The position numbers were made by a program, and so were the translations under genes. This document shows, in pieces, positions 57,076 through 64,000 of a stretch of DNA of 64,000 bases (its first letter is position 1; each line of letters opens with the position of its first letter). The notes beneath the pieces were generated by a model, which made no database searches, was not told the DNA's origin, and saw only the letters and a program-made list of their open reading frames with translations. The stretch is from Lichenifustis flavocetrariae (lineage in GTDB: Bacteria > Pseudomonadota > Alphaproteobacteria > Rhizobiales > Beijerinckiaceae): positions 1-64,000 of the forward strand of contig NZ_JAMOIM010000025.1 of NCBI RefSeq assembly GCF_026130545.1, in the 5' to 3' direction.

Positions 57076-58008
57076 TCAAACTGTTGAGGCTCTGGCTTCG
57101 TCAGCTGGCCGGTACTTCAGTCGCTTGCCCTTGATGCCTTCAAGGGCGCGTTCGTTCCGCTGCGCATCGTCCACACCCAACTTCACCCGGTTCGAGTAGC
57201 GGAAGTCGAACTCCGCAAGATAGCGGTGCAGATGCTTCTCGGAGCAGTGCTGATAGACGCCCTTCATGCCGCGCTTGAAGACGGAGAAGAAGCCCTCGAC
57301 CGTTTGGGTGTGGGCATAGCCTCGCTTCCATTCCTTTTCGCTGTGGTTGACCGTCTGGTGGTCAAGGAAGCCCTTGCCGGTCTCGGTGTACCACTTGCCC
57401 TCATCGGTCATGAGAACCGAGTGTTTGTTGATGTTGGCCTTTAGGTAAGGGGCGAGAGCCGCAGCCGAGTGGCCAGACACATGGAACGAGCGAGACGTAC
57501 CGCCGCGCTCAACCAAGGTCAGAACGGTTAGCTTCGTGGCGTAGCCCTTCGTGCGGTGCGGAACGTCGTCGTACTTGCCGACATAGGTTTCATCGGCCTC
57601 CACAATCGCACCGAGACCGCCAAGCTGGTCGAAGAAGCTAGCGCTCGTATCCATGGCGAGGTGGATACGATGGGCCAGGAACCAAGCGCTCTTGTAGGTC
57701 ACGCCAATCGTGCGGTGCAGCTGATGAGCACTGATGCCCTTCTTGGATGACACCATGAGATAGACGGCCTGAAGCATCTTGTTCAGCGGGATATGGGCGC
57801 TTTCGAAGACGGTGCCGATCTTGACGGTGAACTGCTTGCGACAGTCGGAGCACTTGCGAAGGCCGACACGGCTTTTGCGGAGATCGTAGTGCTTGCCGCT
57901 GATTGAACCGCAGTGAGGACACACGGGACCAGCCGGCCAAAGCACGTTTTCAAGGTGCTGGAAGGCGGCGGCTTCGTCGTGGAGGTAGCGGGCGGACAGA
58001 ACGGACAT
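57076..58008 (-). CDS. IS1595-family transposase
   Basis: A 310-residue transposase with an N-terminal zinc ribbon (CPHC and CSDC pairs, residues about 30-60), a helix-turn-helix region (GISAHQLHRTIGVTYKSAW) and a DDE-type ISXO2-like catalytic domain. Candidate acids are the Asp of EADETYVG, the Asp of LMTDEGKWY and the C-terminal HTQTVEGFFSVFKRGMKG; family members usually have Asn where this one has Gln. GGAG stands nine bases before the ATG. The gene looks complete. Confidence 0.93.
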   Translation of the reverse strand: MSVLSARYLHDEAAAFQHLENVLWPAGPVCPHCGSISGKHYDLRKSRVGLRKCSDCRKQFTVKIGTVFESAHIPLNKMLQAVYLMVSSKKGISAHQLHRTIGVTYKSAWFLAHRIHLAMDTSASFFDQLGGLGAIVEADETYVGKYDDVPHRTKGYATKLTVLTLVERGGTSRSFHVSGHSAAALAPYLKANINKHSVLMTDEGKWYTETGKGFLDHQTVNHSEKEWKRGYAHTQTVEGFFSVFKRGMKGVYQHCSEKHLHRYLAEFDFRYSNRVKLGVDDAQRNERALEGIKGKRLKYRPADEARASTV

Positions 58009-58133
58009 GGCACTCGGCTCCAGTGAAAAGCCTACCTCTTTCGCTTTGGTTCGTAAAGTATATACCTATCAAGAACTGCAGATAACGCCCCGGGCTCCTG
58101 AGCCGCCGGGCTTTTTCATGTCCGGGCCTCGCC

Positions 58134-58400
58134 ATGGTGATCAAGCGTACGCCGCGCCGCAAACCCGCGCCGCCCGATGCGGCGACCGTGGGGGTACGGG
58201 ATGCCATTCGGGCCCATGTGCCGGGCGCCATCGCCGAACTGGCGCGGCTGGCGCTCGAGGCCAATAGCGAGACGGCGCGGGTCGCGGCCATCAACGCGCT
58301 GATCGATCGCGGCTACGGCAAGCTCAAGGACACGCTCGACAGCGATGACACCACGCAGGCCATCACGGTCCGGTTCGTCACCCCCAAGGGCGACCCGTGA
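58134..58400 (+). CDS. Phage terminase small subunit-like protein
   Basis: An 88-residue protein with a basic N-terminus and a helical region (AIAELARLALEANSETARVA) as in small subunits that mark DNA for packaging. Assigned mainly because it directly precedes and overlaps the large terminase gene. First visible prophage gene, 60 bases from the mobile element. Confidence 0.65.
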   Translation: MVIKRTPRRKPAPPDAATVGVRDAIRAHVPGAIAELARLALEANSETARVAAINALIDRGYGKLKDTLDSDDTTQAITVRFVTPKGDP

Positions 58401-59580
58401 CATCCATCTGCCCGAGGCGTTCCGCGACCTCTTCCGGCCCTCCCGCTACAAGGCGTTCTACGGCGGCCGGGGCTCCGGCAAGTCGCACGCCATGGCCACC
58501 GCGCTGGTGCTGCTCGCGGCTCAAAGACCGCTGCGGATCCTGGCGGCCCGGCAGTTCCAGCGCTCGATCCGCGACTCCTCGAAACGGCTGATCGACGACC
58601 GCATCGCGCATCTGGGGCTGCGCCGCCGCTTCAAATCCACCGAGACCGATATCGTCGGCACCAACGGCTCGGCCATCCTGTTCGCCGGCCTCGCCACCAA
58701 CCCCGAATCGGTGAAATCCATGGAGGGCATCGACATCGCCTGGGTGGAGGAGGCCGCGACGATCTCGCAGGCGTCGCTGGAGATCCTCATCCCGACCATC
58801 CGCAAGGAGGGGTCCGAGCTCTGGTTTGCCTGGAACCCCCGGCTCGCCACGGACCCGGTCGATGCGCTGTTCCGCACCGGCCTGCCACCGCCCGACAGCA
58901 TCATCCGCCGCGTGACCTATGCCGACAACCCCTGGTTCCCGGCCGTGCTCGATGCGGAACGGCGCTGGGATCTGGCACGCGACCCGGCGAAACACGCCCA
59001 TATCTGGGACGGCGAGTACCGTCGCCATGCCGAAGCCCAGATCTTTACCGGCTGGCGCATCGACACGCTCGATCCGCCAGAGGGCGCACGGCCTTTCTTC
59101 GGGGCCGACTGGGGGTTCGCGGCCGACCCGACCGTGCTGGTCCGCTGCTGGCTGTTCGACCGCGTGCTCTTCATCGACCACGAGGCCTACCGCATCGGCT
59201 GCCCCATCGCCGAGACGGGCGCGCTGTTCCGCACGGTCGAGGGCACGCATGGCCCCGGCGCCTGGCCGATCACCGGTGACAGCGCCCGGCCCGAACTCAT
59301 CGACCACCTGCGCCGCGAGGGCTTTCGGATCAAGCCCGCCCGCAAGGGCAAGGCCTCGGTCGAAGACGGCATCGCCTTTTTGCAGAACCGCGACATCGTG
59401 GTCCACCCCCGCTGCCGCCACGCCATCGACGAGCTGACCCTCTACAGTTTCAAGACCGACCCGCTCACGGGCGACATCCTCCCCATCCCGGAAGACCGCC
59501 ACAACCACGTCATCGATGCGCTCCGCTACGCGGTCGAGGACGCGCGGGCGGCGGGCTACGGGCTCTTGAAGGTGCTGTGA
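58345..59580 (+). CDS. Phage terminase large subunit (PBSX-type)
   Basis: DNA-packaging motor, 411 residues from ATG 58345. The ATPase half has Walker A YGGRGSGKSHAMA and Walker B IDIAWVEEAATI; the nuclease half has GADWGFAADPTVLVR, TGDSARPELIDHLRR and DRHNHVIDALRYA with the metal-binding aspartates. The first 20 residues overlap the small subunit in another frame and may not be translated; a start nearer IHLPEAF would need a rare codon. It is complete and undamaged. Confidence 0.93.
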   Translation: MTPRRPSRSGSSPPRATRDIHLPEAFRDLFRPSRYKAFYGGRGSGKSHAMATALVLLAAQRPLRILAARQFQRSIRDSSKRLIDDRIAHLGLRRRFKSTETDIVGTNGSAILFAGLATNPESVKSMEGIDIAWVEEAATISQASLEILIPTIRKEGSELWFAWNPRLATDPVDALFRTGLPPPDSIIRRVTYADNPWFPAVLDAERRWDLARDPAKHAHIWDGEYRRHAEAQIFTGWRIDTLDPPEGARPFFGADWGFAADPTVLVRCWLFDRVLFIDHEAYRIGCPIAETGALFRTVEGTHGPGAWPITGDSARPELIDHLRREGFRIKPARKGKASVEDGIAFLQNRDIVVHPRCRHAIDELTLYSFKTDPLTGDILPIPEDRHNHVIDALRYAVEDARAAGYGLLKVL

Positions 59581-59590
59581 CCTGACCCCT

Positions 59591-59719
59591 CCCTTCTCCC
59601 GCAAGCGGGAGAAGGTGGCCCCACGAAGTGGGGTCGGATGAGGGGCGCCGACCTCTGCGTTTTCCCTCATCCGTCTCGGCTTCGCCGCGACACCCTCTCC
59701 CGTTCACACGGGAGAAGGG
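59591..59719. repeat. Palindromic intergenic repeat (second copy)
   Basis: The same architecture as at 10732-10871: CCCTTCTCCCGC and GCGGGAGAAGG, GGATGAGGG, then CCCTCATCC and a right-hand CCCTCTCCCG/CGGGAGAAGGG. It sits between the terminase and portal genes, showing that this repeat family also inserts in prophage sequence. Confidence 0.85.
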
Positions 59720-59739
59720 GTGCACCCCCACGAGTCCCC

Positions 59740-61644
59740 ATGCCCCATCGCCTCTCCGGTCGCGCGACGCTCGACAGCCTGTCGAACCTCGCGGCCTCGC
59801 TCAATGACGGCAAGGACAAGCAGGCCCACGACGCCTTCTTCATCCCAAGCCTCGCCCGCGACCAGATCGAGAGCCTCTACCGAGGCGACTGGCTGGCCCG
59901 AAAGATCGTCGACATCGTCCCCTACGATTGCGTCCGCGAATGGCGAACATGGGCTGGCGACCGGGCCGATGTGAAGCGGATCGAGAGTGTCGAACGGGCG
60001 CTCAACCTGCGCCACGCCGTCCAGCGCGCCATGGTCATGGGCCGGCTCTACGGCGGCGGCGCGCTCATCATCGGCACCACCGAGACCGATCCGGCCGCGC
60101 TCATGACCGAATTGCGGCCGAAAGACGTCGGCCCGAATGGCATCGCCTTCCTGCATGCCGTCTCGCGCTGGCAACTCGCCGTCGCCGAGATCGAACGCGA
60201 TCCGCTCAGCCCCTGGTTCGGCGAGCCCAAAGCCTACGAGGTCACCGCGCCCGAGCGCGGGAGCCTGACCCTCCACCCCTCCCGCGTCATCCGCTTCCTC
60301 GGCAACCCCCTCGCCGATCCGTCCCTCTTCGGCGCCGACCTCTGGTCCGATTCCGTCCTGACCACCCTCTACGACGCCATCCACGCCGTGGCGCTGACCA
60401 CCACCGGCGCCACCAGCCTCATGCACGAGGCCAAGGTCGACGTCGTCACCGTCCCCAACCTCTCCGAACACCTGTCGAACGCCGCAACCACCGCCCAGCT
60501 CTCCGCCCGCTTCAGCTACGCCGCGACCATGAAGTCGCTCAACAACCTCCTCCTGCTCGGCGACGGCGAGACCTGGGCGCGGCAAAAGATCGACTTCGCC
60601 GGCCTGCCCGAGATGGTGCGGACCTTTCTGCAGGTCGCGGCGGGTGCCGCCGACATCCCGGTCACGCGCCTGCTCGGCCAATCCCCCGCCGGCCTCTCGG
60701 CCACGGGCGACCACGACACCCGCAACTACTACGACATGATCGCGGCCCGGCAGGAGATCGAGCTGCGTCCGCAACTGGAGCGCCTCGACCGGCTGCTCTT
60801 CGCCTCGGCCGGGGTGACGCTGGGGGCGCTGGCCTTCACGTTCCGGCCGCTGTGGCAGATGGATGCCGCTGCGCAGGCGGCGATCGCGCTGCAGAAGGCG
60901 CAGGCGACGCAGATCTATGCGGGGCTCGGGTTGTGGCCGACCGAGGTGATGGCCGGGCTGGTGCGGGGGCAGCTCGCCGAGGATGGGACGTATCCCAATA
61001 TTCAGGCGAGGCTGACGGAGAGCACGGCAGATGACATCGGATCGACGCGCGCTGCTGCACATCCGAGCATCGACAATCCAACGATAGATTACGAAGGTCA
61101 AGGTCACGATCCAAACGGCTGGTGGAGTAGGGGGCGCAAGGCTGGTCACTCCGCAGTCAAGCAGGCCAGCGAAAGCAAAGAAGAACGGGAAAAGGAGACC
61201 GGCGGCCCGCCGCCGGCTGCGGAATCACAGGAAATTCAGCATTCAGATCCCTTGCCAGGCAACCAGTTGGGTCATTCATCCGGACTGGTGCAAGCTGTAT
61301 CACCGGCTGGAGGAACAACGGGACTTGGGGTCGGATATCGTCCTCCGAGGAATTTATTGCCGGACAACCAATCTCAATTGAAGCATATATCCCGAAATGA
61401 AAATGGTCATTTGCCTGACACCGCCGCTAACAGACAACTGTTGCAAGACATATCTAGTGAAGACAGGTATGTTCTTGGACACGACAGCTTTGGGAATACA
61501 TGGTCATCAAAGCTTATGGACAACGGAACTCAAGTTTGGGTACAGGTAAGGAACGGGCGGATTATCAACGGTGGCGTGAACGAAACGCCACACGAATTTA
61601 ATCCACAGACAGGTCTTTCTGCGCCGAATCGCCCTAATCGATGA
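59740..61644 (+). CDS. DUF1073-type phage portal protein fused to a polymorphic-toxin-like C-terminus
   Basis: A 634-residue protein. Residues 1 to about 435 are a portal of the DUF1073 family, which forms the ring at the capsid vertex (SLYRGDWLARKIVDIVPYDC, VTRLLGQSPAGLSATGDHDT). At residue 450 comes a linker, DYEGQGHDPNGWWSRGRKAG, then a Pro/Ser-rich stretch, and from about residue 535 a compact domain with KHISRN, GHLPDTAANRQLL, YVLGHDSFGNTW, GTQVWVQVRNGRIINGG and the end FNPQTGLSAPNR. That last domain resembles C-terminal toxin domains of Rhs/CdiA-type polymorphic toxins, probably an RNase-like fold, and its DNA is less GC-rich. The start is ATG 59740; upstream in-frame codons lie in the palindromic repeat. 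Confidence 0.82.
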   Translation: MPHRLSGRATLDSLSNLAASLNDGKDKQAHDAFFIPSLARDQIESLYRGDWLARKIVDIVPYDCVREWRTWAGDRADVKRIESVERALNLRHAVQRAMVMGRLYGGGALIIGTTETDPAALMTELRPKDVGPNGIAFLHAVSRWQLAVAEIERDPLSPWFGEPKAYEVTAPERGSLTLHPSRVIRFLGNPLADPSLFGADLWSDSVLTTLYDAIHAVALTTTGATSLMHEAKVDVVTVPNLSEHLSNAATTAQLSARFSYAATMKSLNNLLLLGDGETWARQKIDFAGLPEMVRTFLQVAAGAADIPVTRLLGQSPAGLSATGDHDTRNYYDMIAARQEIELRPQLERLDRLLFASAGVTLGALAFTFRPLWQMDAAAQAAIALQKAQATQIYAGLGLWPTEVMAGLVRGQLAEDGTYPNIQARLTESTADDIGSTRAAAHPSIDNPTIDYEGQGHDPNGWWSRGRKAGHSAVKQASESKEEREKETGGPPPAAESQEIQHSDPLPGNQLGHSSGLVQAVSPAGGTTGLGVGYRPPRNLLPDNQSQLKHISRNENGHLPDTAANRQLLQDISSEDRYVLGHDSFGNTWSSKLMDNGTQVWVQVRNGRIINGGVNETPHEFNPQTGLSAPNRPNR

Positions 61645-61654
61645 GAGATTGGCT

Positions 61655-61894
61655 ATGCCTAAAATGACTGAAGACGAAGCCTACGCCGCGATGTTTCAAT
61701 TCATAAAAAAGATTTATGAGAGGACAGATTCAGACGAATTGGGAGGGATGCTGGGTAGTATGTCACTTTTGCGTGACGGACAAACAGCGGATCCTGCGAT
61801 GATGTCCGACTGGAAAGATGCTGTCGCTTATGCATTGGAGCACGGAAAAGCCGACCTGCTAGAACTTACTCCTCTTGAAAGCAGAAAGGCATAA
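61655..61894 (+). CDS. Probable immunity protein for the portal-borne toxin
   Basis: A 79-residue acidic protein starting ten bases after the toxin stop, MPKMTEDEAYAAMFQFIKK, with ELGGMLGSMSLLRDGQTADP and MSDWKDAVAYALE. This resembles a family of small immunity proteins found next to CDI-type toxins of the same class. An acidic, small partner immediately downstream is the standard toxin-immunity arrangement. ATG 61655 is chosen over TTG 61649. Confidence 0.72.
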   Translation: MPKMTEDEAYAAMFQFIKKIYERTDSDELGGMLGSMSLLRDGQTADPAMMSDWKDAVAYALEHGKADLLELTPLESRKA

Positions 61895-61913
61895 AACCAG
61901 CATCATCGCTGAT

Positions 61914-62845
61914 CCGGCCTGCCCGAGATGGTGCGGACCTTCCTCCAGGTCGCGGCCGGCGCCGCCGACATTCCGGTCACCCGCCTGCTCGGCCAATCGC
62001 CGGCCGGTCTCTCGGCCACCGGCGACCACGACACCCGCAACACCTACGACATGATCGCGGCCCGGCAGGAGATCGAGCTGCGTCCGCAACTGGAACGCCT
62101 CGACCGCCTGCTGCTGGCCTCGGCCGGGGTGGCGCCCGGCGCGCTCGCCTTCACGTTCCGGCCGCTGTGGCAGATGGATGCCGCCGCCCAGGCGGCGATC
62201 GCCCTGCAGAAGGCGCAGGCGACGCAGATCTATGCGGGGCTCGGGTTGTGGCCGAAGGAGGTGATGGCCGCGCTGGTGCGGGGGCAGCTCACTGAGGATG
62301 GGATTTATCCGAATGTGGGGGCGAGCTTTGCTGCAACCAGTCTGGCTGGACCGATTACCCCGAGCAACGCTTTGGCAAATGCGTCGGTCCTGACTAATGA
62401 CTACGAAGGCCAGGGTCACGATCCGAACGACTGGTGGAGCAGGGGTCGAAAGGCCGGTGCACCTTCTGTCATCCTGGCCAGCGAAGCGGAGGAAGAGGAG
62501 GGGCAAGAAACCGGCGGACCGCCGCCAGCGGTGGAAACGCAGAAGACGCCGCGCCTCAACCCGCTTTTGGGACCTCAGCCGGGCCGGTCGCTGGCTTCGC
62601 CGGCCTTGGTGATCCGGCCTACGGAAGCGATCCAAGGTCTCGGCATTGGAGCAGGCAGGCCCACCGCGGCGGCGTCAACATCTCCCCAAGCGGGTCCGCC
62701 TTCCAACGCCAAACCGTCTCCCCAACCGACGAGCGAGCCAACTTTTACCGCCTTGGGCATCCCAACTCAACATGCCGGGCATTGTCGGGCCGGGGCCGTA
62801 TGCAAGAGCTGGAATACCTCTCGCTTCGTCTCGAAGACCGAGTAA
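61914..62845 (+). pseudogene. Second copy of portal tip with linker (truncated, no portal N-terminus)
   Basis: From 61914 the sequence repeats the portal gene from 60599 onward: LPEMVRTFLQVAAGAADIPV to ALVRGQLTEDG, then the linker DYEGQGHDPNDWWSRGRKAG (62399-62458) and ETGGPPPA as in the intact protein. It lacks the first two thirds of the portal. ATG 61928 could initiate, but no ribosome binding site is seen. Shortly after the linker the frame leaves the toxin domain by a frameshift near 62750, so it ends meaninglessly at 62845. Confidence 0.85.
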
Positions 62846-63071
62846 AGCGATAAGAGACCAGAACACGGCAAACGGATACGAATTCGGTTGCCATAGGTGC
62901 GGAACGAAAGATCCTGGGACAGCTTCGGGCAACTTTTATCTGGACCATCAGCTCCCAACGGGTCTCATTTTCGACCACGAGCTGCAATTCGGCTACCCGC
63001 ATTGTAAACCTTGTGGCGATGCACAAGGAGGTTATGCGAAAGATATAAAAGAGAAGGGACCATCGAAGTGA
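62772..63071 (+). pseudogene. Orphan HNH/zinc-type toxin domain (frameshifted cassette)
   Basis: In a different frame from the portal-tip copy the sequence reads GPGPYARAGIPLASSRRPSK, then GCHRCGTKDPGTASGNFYLD, HQLPTGLI and YPHCKPCGDAQGGY. The CxxC...DHQ...CxxC pattern is a known polymorphic-toxin C-terminal type, a putative zinc-bound nuclease. It has no relation to the toxin of the intact portal protein. A one- or two-base shift near 62750 separates it from its carrier. It may be translated only if recombined into the full-length gene. Confidence 0.7.
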
Positions 63072-63572
63072 AAATAATCTGCGCGAATGGTGGACCGCTG
63101 GTCGGACTCAGTCGCGAATACGCTCATTTGTGGTGCGGCAATGAGGGAAAGGACTTCATAGGGAGGACATCTCCATTTTCGACCGACTATGATGCGGCGT
63201 GCGAGTTCACAGGCGGTCCAGCATCATCCGCCGACCAACATCGCGAAGCTTCCTGGCTCCGTTCTGGACGCATTGCTGATTACGCTGCCTGTCGAAACGG
63301 CTGTCGTGGGAGCCGATCACACCTCAGTGTCTATTGCCCAGGTGGAAGCTGCTGACCCGGGTTGGCTCTTTTCCGACATTAGTGCGGTTGACTACCAAAA
63401 AGCCAATTTCACCAAAAAAGCTATCCTAGAGACGCAAAGCTGTGTGTTCGTTATTTTTGACGCCGCCTACAGATTCAAAGATGTTGGCACAGAATTTTTG
63501 AGTTTCGAGATCCAGCAAGGTAATCATCATTTAACAGATGCAATATACATCAAAAAAATTGCACTGAGCTAG
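63068..63572 (+). pseudogene. Broken immunity-like gene (Imm21-like)
   Basis: It starts at GTG 63068, overlapping the toxin stop as GTGA. The N-terminal part ICANGGPLVGLSREYAHLWC and STDYDAACEF resembles Imm21-type immunity proteins (GGPLx...WxG...DYDxAC). After a frameshift around 63200-63250 the remainder continues in another frame (LPGSVLDALLITLPVETAVV and onward to IALS at 63572). Both halves are AT-rich compared with the portal. If the frameshift is real, the cassette has lost its immunity. Confidence 0.6.
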
Positions 63573-63730
63573 TTCTTATCCAACTCATCAAAACTGGTAT
63601 ATGAACTGTGAGCAAAATTGCATAACTGCATTTTTTATGCATAAATCTCACATGCGTACTTTGGGCTCATTAAAGGTTGATGGGCGGTAATCTACAGAGG
63701 CCTAAACGGCTGAGATAAAAAGCTAGATAC

Positions 63731-64000
63731 GAGACCTGGGCTCGGCAGCGCATCGATTTCGCCGGCCTGCCCGAAATGGTCCGCACGTTCCTGCAGGTCG
63801 CGGCCGGGGCCGCCGACATCCCGGTCACCCGCCTGCTCGGCCAATCCCCCGCCGGCCTCTCCTCCACAGGCAATCACGATACCCGGAACTACTATGACAT
63901 AATCGCGGCCTGGCAGGAGATCGAACTGCGCCCGCAACTGGAGCGCCTCGACCGGCTGCTGCTGGCCTCGGCCGGGGTGGCGCCGGGGGCGCTGAGTTTC
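63731..64000 (+). pseudogene. Third copy of portal tip (runs off window)
   Basis: From 63731 the sequence again matches the portal gene, from 60568 on, starting WARQRIDFAGLPEMVRTFLQ and continuing VTRLLGQSPAGLSSTGNHDT to the window end. This copy reaches about 30 bases further upstream than the second. It differs by several substitutions (for example AAWQE for AARQE). It implies at least one more cassette beyond the window. Confidence 0.85.

Larger units (their letters stand above)
55063..58082 (-). mobile_element. IS1595-family element with cargo genes
   Basis: Inverted ends match at 22 of 24 positions: 55081-55104 (TATATACTTTACGAACCAA...) and the reverse complement of 58041-58064. Exactly ten bases outside each end stands ACTGCAGA (55063-55070 and 58075-58082), an 8-bp direct repeat, the target-duplication length known for IS1595. 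The element proper is then 55071-58074, 3004 bp. It carries a transposase near the right end and five small cargo genes, with visibly lower GC content. The outermost ten bases of the two ends do not match each other, which is odd. Confidence 0.8.

Overview
The window looks like a chromosomal segment of a GC-rich alphaproteobacterium of the order Hyphomicrobiales (Rhizobiales). The evidence is the flagellar gene order flgB-flgC-fliE-flgG-flgA-flgI-motE-flgH-fliL-fliP, short flagellins of about 321 residues in tandem, DUF2125 and DUF427 proteins, and the dispersed CTTCTCCCGC palindromes between genes. I cannot name a genus.

Layout. 1-7931 (all minus strand) is a cell-surface/export block: the start of an octapeptide-repeat protein, a type I secretion adaptor (HlyD) and ABC exporter, two FkbM methyltransferase paralogues and a UDP-glucuronate decarboxylase. 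8089-16160 is an amide-utilisation operon read leftward: AmiC-like sensor, AmiR-like ANTAR antiterminator, peptide-type ABC transporter (two permeases, binding protein, fused ATPases) and an acetamidase/formamidase; a strong intrinsic terminator sits in the leader before amiC. 16352-30161 holds assorted metabolism: a HisC-like aminotransferase, small hypotheticals, a ribose-type sugar ABC transporter, a threonine dehydratase-like enzyme with a divergent Lrp/AsnC regulator, DUF2125, a ChaC-like cyclotransferase, a flavin monooxygenase and a pentapeptide-repeat/two-helix channel fusion.

30171-45223 is flagellar: a TPR-GT41 (OGT-like) glycosyltransferase beside four tandem flagellins, then fliP back to flgB, and a fifth, enlarged flagellin on the other strand. 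Three of the four tandem flagellins share a conserved upstream block and a 5' UTR hairpin whose 3' arm is the only Shine-Dalgarno-like sequence. 45266-54756 carries an amine oxidase, an L,D-transpeptidase, Gnd, a small membrane protein, L-rhamnose mutarotase and a two-gene RND pump.

55063-58082 is an IS1595-family element of about 3.0 kb with inverted ends, an apparent 8-bp target duplication and five cargo genes, including a HEPN-like protein with a small partner. 58134-64000 is prophage material: small and large terminase, then a DUF1073-type portal protein whose C-terminus has been replaced by a polymorphic-toxin-like domain, followed at once by a probable immunity gene. Downstream the portal tip is repeated, first in front of a different toxin domain (HNH/zinc-finger type) with its own immunity-like gene, both frameshifted, and again at the window edge. 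This is an array of toxin-immunity cassettes whose recombination handle is a phage portal protein, and it is the most unusual feature here.
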